Shown: positions 63,401 to 64,000 of the stretch, one piece after another | Layout of the letters: every line of letters begins with the position of its first letter | Numbering within the stretch: position 1 is the first letter of the stretch | Virus record (IMG/VR): IMGVR_UViG_3300042468_000945 | Coordinates: 54,099 to 118,098 of that record | Direction: 5' to 3' (one strand) | DNA length: 64,000 nucleotides | Origin: a virus | Made by a program: the position numbers and the translations under genes | Notes under the pieces: model-generated | Told to the model about the DNA's origin: nothing | Database searches by the model: none | What the model saw: only the letters and a program-made list of their open reading frames with translations

Positions 63401-64000
63401 TTAAATATCCTCTCTGAAAGCTAACCCAATTGGAAATCTAGGTAGTCCATCATCAGTCCTGTCAAAGAATTTTACAGTGTATTTCTTACCAATATAAGAA
63501 TCACCATTTTCAAACATCTTTGCTCTGTTTTCCATAGTTGTTTTAGGTAGTACATCAAATGTTTGGTCAGGGTTAGTATTATTCTTACAAGTAAAGATAA
63601 TTGCACCCTTCATCCTACCAATGCCTTCTTTATACCCAATAACTTCAAACTCTTCGTCAACAAATTGCTTTACTTTTAGCAGGTCTTTAGACCTATGTTT
63701 CCAAACATATGCTGATTCTGGGTTTCTAAGTATGCTTCCCTCATATCCTGCCTCTAAATTCTCTCCAAAACAAGTTTCCTGTTCCTGACCTGTTTTTGTT
63801 ATTTTTGAAAGTACTCCAATAACCTTTGGATTGGTTTTATAAGTCTCTGTGTGGACAACAATAAGTGCAACATAGGTTAAATAACGTTCTTTAAACGGTA
63901 AATTCTCGGCACCCATAACTAATGGTGCATCATATACATGGTATTCTAAGTTAATTGATTCTGGCTTGTATTTCTTAACTAGAGAAATAGTGGATTCTAA
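63401..64000 (-). CDS. ATP-dependent DNA ligase, N-terminal part outside window
   Basis: The last 199 codons of an ATP-dependent DNA ligase; the adenylation site lies beyond the right edge. Visible motifs include YHVYDAPLV (motif III region), YEGSILRNP (motif IV), LLKVKQF (motif V) and a C-terminal OB-fold with KYTVKFFDRTDDGLPRFP (motif VI-like). Ligases seal nicks in replication and recombination. The gene is 8 bp upstream of the tRNA-Thr gene on the same strand. Whether the N-terminus is intact cannot be seen. Confidence 0.88.
   Translation of the reverse strand, partial: LESTISLVKKYKPESINLEYHVYDAPLVMGAENLPFKERYLTYVALIVVHTETYKTNPKVIGVLSKITKTGQEQETCFGENLEAGYEGSILRNPESAYVWKHRSKDLLKVKQFVDEEFEVIGYKEGIGRMKGAIIFTCKNNTNPDQTFDVLPKTTMENRAKMFENGDSYIGKKYTVKFFDRTDDGLPRFPIGLAFREDI

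Noticed and set aside
1-64000. CRISPR array, insertion sequence or integration module
   Set aside because: No regularly spaced repeats, transposase, integrase or attachment-site duplication was seen; the only mobile elements supported are the two inteins.

Overview
The window is an internal segment of the AT-rich genome of a large, strictly lytic-looking tailed phage with a contractile (myovirus) tail. The evidence is a tail sheath, tail-tube proteins, gp25-like and gp47/J-like baseplate proteins, portal, major capsid protein and terminase. Genes are tightly packed, with ATGA/TAATG overlaps and few gaps over 50 bp. All but one lie on the minus strand, so the structural module is transcribed from right to left. 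The host cannot be named from the sequence. Two peptidoglycan hydrolases point to a walled bacterium, and a dockerin-like protein suggests a lineage rich in dockerin and Ig-like secreted proteins.

Right edge (about 61.4-64 kb): a partial ATP-dependent DNA ligase, seven tRNA genes (Thr, Tyr, Ser-GCU, Ser-UGA, Asn, Gly, Val) with one small protein gene among them, a terminator, and two small accessory proteins, one dockerin-like. A bidirectional terminator separates these from the only plus-strand gene (57.4-61.3 kb). That gene encodes a 1309-residue protein with a DFDGD motif in a context like the RNA polymerase beta-prime catalytic loop, and a C-terminal stretch resembling a beta-subunit motif.

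Head module (about 57.3-39 kb, read leftward): a small hypothetical protein, a putative terminase small subunit, two small hydrophobic proteins, and the terminase large subunit interrupted by two abutting inteins in its Walker A motif. These are followed by two unknown proteins, the portal, two holin-like membrane proteins, a Gly/Tyr-repeat protein, a putative prohead protease, a possible scaffold, a head structural protein, the major capsid protein and neck-type proteins, one with Ig-like domains.

Tail module (about 39-1.4 kb, read leftward): a second sheath-like protein with an inserted beta-sandwich, a connector-like protein, the main sheath, and three tube-like paralogues in a row, the middle one carrying a Hint (intein-like) domain. 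Next come two chaperone-like genes and three giant proteins (2062, 1572 and 2634 residues) with a metallophosphoesterase among them. The 2062-residue protein carries a PD-(D/E)XK nuclease-like domain. The 2634-residue one carries a tail-hub-like region and a lytic-transglycosylase-like fold lacking the expected catalytic Glu. Two cell-wall hydrolases that share an N-terminal docking segment, the baseplate genes and a glycosyltransferase with a SEC-C zinc tail complete the module. At the left edge are a RuvC-like nuclease and a partial GroEL chaperonin.

Regulation: strong hairpins, several with GNRA tetraloops on the transcribed strand, follow the major capsid, head structural and other genes. 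A recurrent CTCTATT element precedes several gene starts. Strongest leads for new biology: the stacked class 3 plus class 1 inteins, the DFDGD protein, the Hint-bearing tube protein, the shared docking segment of the two hydrolases, and the nuclease-bearing giant virion protein.
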